Below, in pieces: positions 61,003-64,000 of a stretch of 64,000 bases of DNA (positions within the stretch are counted from its first letter, which is position 1; the number at the start of each line of letters is the position of its first letter). The DNA lies in NCBI RefSeq assembly GCF_900142845.1, contig NZ_FSRU01000001.1, forward strand, positions 3,162,001 through 3,226,000, read 5' to 3'. Origin of the DNA: Paraburkholderia phenazinium (GTDB lineage: Bacteria; Pseudomonadota; Gammaproteobacteria; Burkholderiales; Burkholderiaceae). Under the pieces are notes generated by a model. It saw only the letters and a program-made list of their open reading frames with translations, ran no database searches and was not told where the DNA came from. Position numbers and translations under genes: made by a program.

Positions 61003-61107
61003 GGCGGCGCGCGTCAAACGTCGTTCATCGCCGTCGGCACACCCCGCCTGCGGCACGTCCGCCAGTTTACGCGCAAACGTCGTCTTGCCGCAGCCGGAGA
61101 TCCCATT
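61003..61107 (-). pseudogene. P-loop kinase remnant (gluconokinase-like)
   Basis: Between the binding-protein gene and the SDR a short frame reads TNGISGCGKTTFARKLADV then PQAGCADGDERR. GISGCGKTT is a Walker A of the gluconokinase/nucleotide-kinase type, and GD after about 15 residues recalls the FLDGDDLH segment. No start codon or C-terminal part exists, so it is a remnant of a gene whose body was lost. Assignment to GntK is inference from motif and the neighbouring SDR. Confidence 0.4.
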
Positions 61108-61112
61108 CGTCC

Positions 61113-61961
61113 TCAGGACACCGGCGTGAACTTGAGCTGGCCGATCGGCGTCACCTTGTCGGTGCGCACCAGACCATAGGCCGTCTTCGGGCCAAGCCAC
61201 TTGTCGAAGATGGCGCTCATCTCGCCGCTCTGCTCCATCGCCTGGAGCGCCTTGTTGACCGCATCGAGCGCGGCCGGCTCGTTCTGGCGCAGACCCACGG
61301 CGATCGGCTCGATCAGCATCGGCTCCGCGGCAATCGCTACCGCGCCGTCGGTGCCGTCGACCTGCTTCGCGATCTTGGTAGCGGTCATCTGGTTCGTGAC
61401 AAAGCCTCGCACCTTGTTCTGCTCGAGCGCGAGGAAGGCCGAGCTGGTGTCGTGGAAGGTGACAGCCTGGCCGTCCTTGATCGAGAGCGGAATCGACTGT
61501 GCGGACGTGGAGCCGTCCGCCGCGCTAATCTTCTGCCCGGTGAAATCGGTCAGCTTTTTGCTCGCATCCGCCTTCTTGACGACCAGCACTTCCTTCGTCG
61601 AATAGTAAGCGTCGCTAAAGGCGATCTGGGTCGCACGCGTTTTGGTGTACGCGAGGTTCGCCACCACCAGATCGACCCGCCCCAACTTCAGTTGCGGAAT
61701 GCGCGCTTCGACGGCGAGCGGTTCGAGCTTCGCCTTCACGCCGATGTGCTTCGCGATGGCGTTGCACAGGTCCACGTCCATGCCTTCGAGCTGACGCGTC
61801 TGCGCATTCGGATACGAAAACGGTTCGACGTTCGAATAGACCCCACAGGTCAACTCGCCGTGGCTCTTGATATCGGCCAGTTGATCCGCGTAAGCCGGGG
61901 TAAAACACGCAGCGCCGCCGCCAAGTACCAGCATCCCCGCCACCATCTTCTTTACGTGCAT
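61113..61961 (-). CDS. amino-acid ABC transporter periplasmic binding protein
   Basis: 282 residues from ATG 61961 after TGGAGC; a start 12 codons upstream is less likely. Signal peptide MHVKKMVAGMLVLGGGAACF, cleaved near AYA-DQL. SBP_bac_3 fold: GELTCGVYSNVEPFSYPN, LEGMDVDLCNAIAKHIGV, VDLVVANLAYTKTRATQIAF, SDAYYSTKEVLVVKK, and the conserved AIFDKWLGP end. Members bind glutamate, aspartate or related polar amino acids. It is the third gene of an importer operon read leftwards (permeases, ATPase, binding protein). Ligand not identified. Confidence 0.9.
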   Translation of the reverse strand: MHVKKMVAGMLVLGGGAACFTPAYADQLADIKSHGELTCGVYSNVEPFSYPNAQTRQLEGMDVDLCNAIAKHIGVKAKLEPLAVEARIPQLKLGRVDLVVANLAYTKTRATQIAFSDAYYSTKEVLVVKKADASKKLTDFTGQKISAADGSTSAQSIPLSIKDGQAVTFHDTSSAFLALEQNKVRGFVTNQMTATKIAKQVDGTDGAVAIAAEPMLIEPIAVGLRQNEPAALDAVNKALQAMEQSGEMSAIFDKWLGPKTAYGLVRTDKVTPIGQLKFTPVS

Positions 61962-62003
61962 CGTTGTGCTCCAGAGGTATATGAGTAACGCAATCAAACC
62001 GGA

Positions 62004-62732
62004 TCAGTGCGTGCGCAAGTCCGAGAGGAATCGCTGCGCGCGTGCATGCTTCGGCGACGAAAAGAATTCGCCGGGCTCCGCTGTTTCGAGAATCTTGCCG
62101 GCGTCCATGAACCAGACCCGATCGGCGACCTCGCGTGCGAAACCCATTTCGTGGGTCACGCACATCATCGTCATGCCGTCCTGAGCGAGGCTTTTCATGA
62201 CGTTCAACACTTCGCCGACCATCTCCGGGTCCAGCGCGCTGGTGGGTTCGTCGAACAGCATCGCGGGAGGATCCATCGCCAGGGCCCGGGCAATGGCAAC
62301 GCGCTGCTGCTGGCCGCCGGAGAGTTGCGGCGGATACGCCTTGCCCTTGGCGGACAACCCGACGCGCGACAGCAGATCCGCGGCCTTGCGCTCCGCCTCT
62401 GCCCGCTTGAGACCGTTCACACGCATGGGCGCGAGAATGATGTTCTCCGTCACGGAGAGGTGCGGGAACAGGTTGAACTGCTGAAACACGAACCCAATGC
62501 GGCTTCGGTAAGCGTTCAGACCGAGCTTGCGGTCGTGGATGTTCTGCCCATCGAACGCAATCTGCCCGCGGTCGATTTCCTCAAGCCGGTTAACCGTCCG
62601 AATCAAAGTCGACTTACCCGAACCGGACGGACCGCACACGACGACCACTTCGCCTTTGCGGACCTCCGCGTTGACGTCCACGAGCGCGTGATATTCGCCG
62701 TACCATTTGTTGACGCTGGAAAACTTGATCAT
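62004..62732 (-). CDS. amino-acid ABC transporter ATP-binding protein (GlnQ/GltL-like)
   Basis: 242 residues. Walker [10 protein letters not shown] (near 34), [18 protein letters not shown] (Q-loop), signature [10 protein letters not shown], Walker [15 protein letters not shown], switch His VTHEMGFA. This is the polar amino-acid transporter ATPase family. It lies 27 bp after the second permease and 42 bp before the binding protein on the same strand. Confidence 0.93.
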   Translation of the reverse strand: MIKFSSVNKWYGEYHALVDVNAEVRKGEVVVVCGPSGSGKSTLIRTVNRLEEIDRGQIAFDGQNIHDRKLGLNAYRSRIGFVFQQFNLFPHLSVTENIILAPMRVNGLKRAEAERKAADLLSRVGLSAKGKAYPPQLSGGQQQRVAIARALAMDPPAMLFDEPTSALDPEMVGEVLNVMKSLAQDGMTMMCVTHEMGFAREVADRVWFMDAGKILETAEPGEFFSSPKHARAQRFLSDLRTH

Positions 62733-62759
62733 GGGGATTCCTTCGAAATGCTGAAGCGC

Positions 62760-63509
62760 CTAGTTCTCGGTGGGCAGCGGGTGGTTCATCGAAGCACTCG
62801 CCGTCCTGCTGTTCTTCGCCGCCTTGCCGGCCCGCTTGCGCGTGACGCGGCGCTCCAGATACTGCGCGAATTGCGTCAGCGCATAACACAGGACAAAGTA
62901 GCTCAACGCCAGAATCAGATATACGGCGAACGGTTTCGTCAGCAGGCGGTTGTTGATCTGATCCGCTGCGAAGGAGATTTCCTGAACGTTGATGATGTAG
63001 CCAAGCGAGGTCTCCTTCACCGTCGAAACGAACTGCGTGACCATGCTAGGTACCACGTTATAGAGCGCCTGCGGCAGGATCACCGCGCGCATGGTCTTCA
63101 GGTAACTCATGCCCAGCGCACGCGAGGCTTCGGCCTGTCCTTTAGGCAGTGCTTCGATACCCGAACGAATGATCTCGCCCAGATACGCCGAGTCGTAGAT
63201 CACGAGGGCGCACAGCATCGTCACGAAACCCGTGACGGGGTAGCCCGTCAAGACGGGCACCAGAAAATACACCCAGAAGATCACCATCAGGAGCGGGATG
63301 CCCCGCACCATGTAGACGAGTCCGGTAGCCGGCGCGCGCAGGAACGCGAACGGGCTGATCCGCGCGAGCGCTACCAGAATGCCGAGCGGGAAGGCGATCA
63401 CCAGCGCCGATAGCGACAGCAGAATCGTCAGCACAATCCCGCCGATCGGACCATGCGGATACTGCCCGATCAGCAGCAGCGTCCAGTTGTCGCGCAAGAT
63501 AGCGAACAT
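62760..63509 (-). CDS. amino-acid ABC transporter permease (GltK-like)
   Basis: 249 residues from ATG 63509. Five to six membrane segments; the polar amino-acid permease EAA loop is EASRALGMSYLKTMRAVILP. N-terminal IVLTILLSLSALVIAFPLGI and LVYMVRGIPLLMVIFWVYF are typical of the His/Glu/Gln/Arg permease family. It forms a heterodimer with the permease encoded upstream (63512 onward), two bases away. Confidence 0.92.
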   Translation of the reverse strand: MFAILRDNWTLLLIGQYPHGPIGGIVLTILLSLSALVIAFPLGILVALARISPFAFLRAPATGLVYMVRGIPLLMVIFWVYFLVPVLTGYPVTGFVTMLCALVIYDSAYLGEIIRSGIEALPKGQAEASRALGMSYLKTMRAVILPQALYNVVPSMVTQFVSTVKETSLGYIINVQEISFAADQINNRLLTKPFAVYLILALSYFVLCYALTQFAQYLERRVTRKRAGKAAKNSRTASASMNHPLPTEN

Positions 63510-63511
63510 GA

Positions 63512-64000
63512 TCACTTCACTCCTGGAATGCGGTAGTACGTAGCGAGCTTCGCTCCCAGCAGCATGATGACGAGCGAGATTGTTAGGTAGACCACCGTCG
63601 CCACAAAGTACGATTCGAAGGACAGGAAAGTTTCGTTCTCGATCTGCCGCGTCACGTAGGTCAGTTCCGCCGCCCCGATTGCCATGGCCAGGCTCGTGTT
63701 CTTGAAGAGCACGACCGCGTGATTGACCATCTGCGGAATTGCATTGCGCAAGGCCTGAGGCAAAATCACAAAGCGCAGACCGTCTAGAAAGTTCAGCCCC
63801 AATGCACGCGACGCCTCGTACTGGCCATAGGAAATCGCGCGCAAGCCGCTGCGGATATCTTCGGAGAGGTAAGCACCGCTGCACAAACCGATCGCGACGA
63901 CGGCAAAGATAAACTGGCCGTTGTAGTCGTTCAGAATCGTCTGCAATCCGGTGGGCAGAATGTACGAGATGCCGAAGTACCAGAACAGGATCTGCACGAG
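63512..64000 (-). CDS. amino-acid ABC transporter permease (GltJ-like), 5' end outside window
   Basis: 163 codons are visible, with the frame open to the right edge; the start lies beyond 64000. The EAA loop EASRALGLNFLDGLRFVILP and SGLRAISYGQY mark a polar amino-acid permease. The last segment VVYLTISLVIMLLGAKLATY is complete. It is the first visible gene of the importer operon. Confidence 0.9.
   Translation of the reverse strand, partial: LVQILFWYFGISYILPTGLQTILNDYNGQFIFAVVAIGLCSGAYLSEDIRSGLRAISYGQYEASRALGLNFLDGLRFVILPQALRNAIPQMVNHAVVLFKNTSLAMAIGAAELTYVTRQIENETFLSFESYFVATVVYLTISLVIMLLGAKLATYYRIPGVK

Overview
The window looks like a piece of a large-genome, high-GC betaproteobacterium of the Burkholderiaceae, most likely Paraburkholderia or Burkholderia. 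This rests on family content (Burkholderia-type trimeric porin, DUF4148 protein, CbtAB with a B12 riboswitch, MetE/MetR pair, many LysR, AraC and SDR genes) and high GC at third codon positions. No rRNA, tRNA, CRISPR array, insertion sequence or prophage is evident. The content is accessory metabolism, transport and regulation, as expected of a secondary replicon. Species and replicon are inference.

Left part (1-7 kb): after a partial LysR gene comes a cell-cell-signalling-like cluster. It holds a response regulator fused to a histidine kinase module (PhcR-like), a second response regulator whose receiver carries an insertion before the phospho-acceptor (LqsR-like), a hotdog acyl-CoA thioesterase, a polytopic sensor kinase (LqsS/PhcS-like) and a LuxR protein with an intact acyl-homoserine-lactone pocket. 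No known signal synthase (LqsA, PhcB, LuxI) is present. This is the best candidate in the window for an undescribed system. From 7 to 10 kb lie gene remnants, a small HTH protein and a nickel/cobalt efflux pair (dmeR-dmeF) with an RcnR-type G-tract operator.

10-22.5 kb: a phosphonate locus (phnM; phnD-phnC-phnE and a hexapeptide acetyltransferase) with matching palindromes before phnM and phnD, then a polyol/tagatose operon read leftwards (SDR, PfkB kinase, GatZ, sorbitol/galactitol-type SDR, SDR, sugar-binding protein) and a ROK repressor. GatZ has no GatY partner and the binding protein has no permeases. The operon has a perfect 18-bp palindrome upstream.

22.5-29 kb: a probable small RNA, a frameshifted TetR remnant, an SDR and an old-yellow-enzyme gene sharing a long upstream motif, an AraC regulator divergent from an SDR, and a Pr6Pr membrane protein. 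29-37 kb: a siderophore locus (AraC regulator, TonB receptor, FhuD-like binding protein, fused FhuB permease, PvdE/SyrD-type exporter) without its import ATPase or synthesis genes. 37-42 kb: a porin, an AIDA-repeat autotransporter, its O-heptosyltransferase and a 77-residue protein.

42-50.5 kb: a LysR/SDR divergent pair, a CelD-type acetyltransferase, a degenerate histidine phosphatase, a compact cobalamin riboswitch with cbtB-cbtA, then convergent metE with divergent metR. 51-54.5 kb: a NarL-type regulator overlapping tail-to-tail with a hybrid sensor kinase, and a DUF4148 protein. 54.5-56.5 kb: a marR-DHA2 drug efflux operon with a 15-bp-arm inverted repeat. 56.5-64 kb: a second small-RNA candidate, a large TonB-dependent receptor, a gluconate 5-dehydrogenase-like SDR beside a kinase fragment, and an amino-acid ABC importer running off the right edge.
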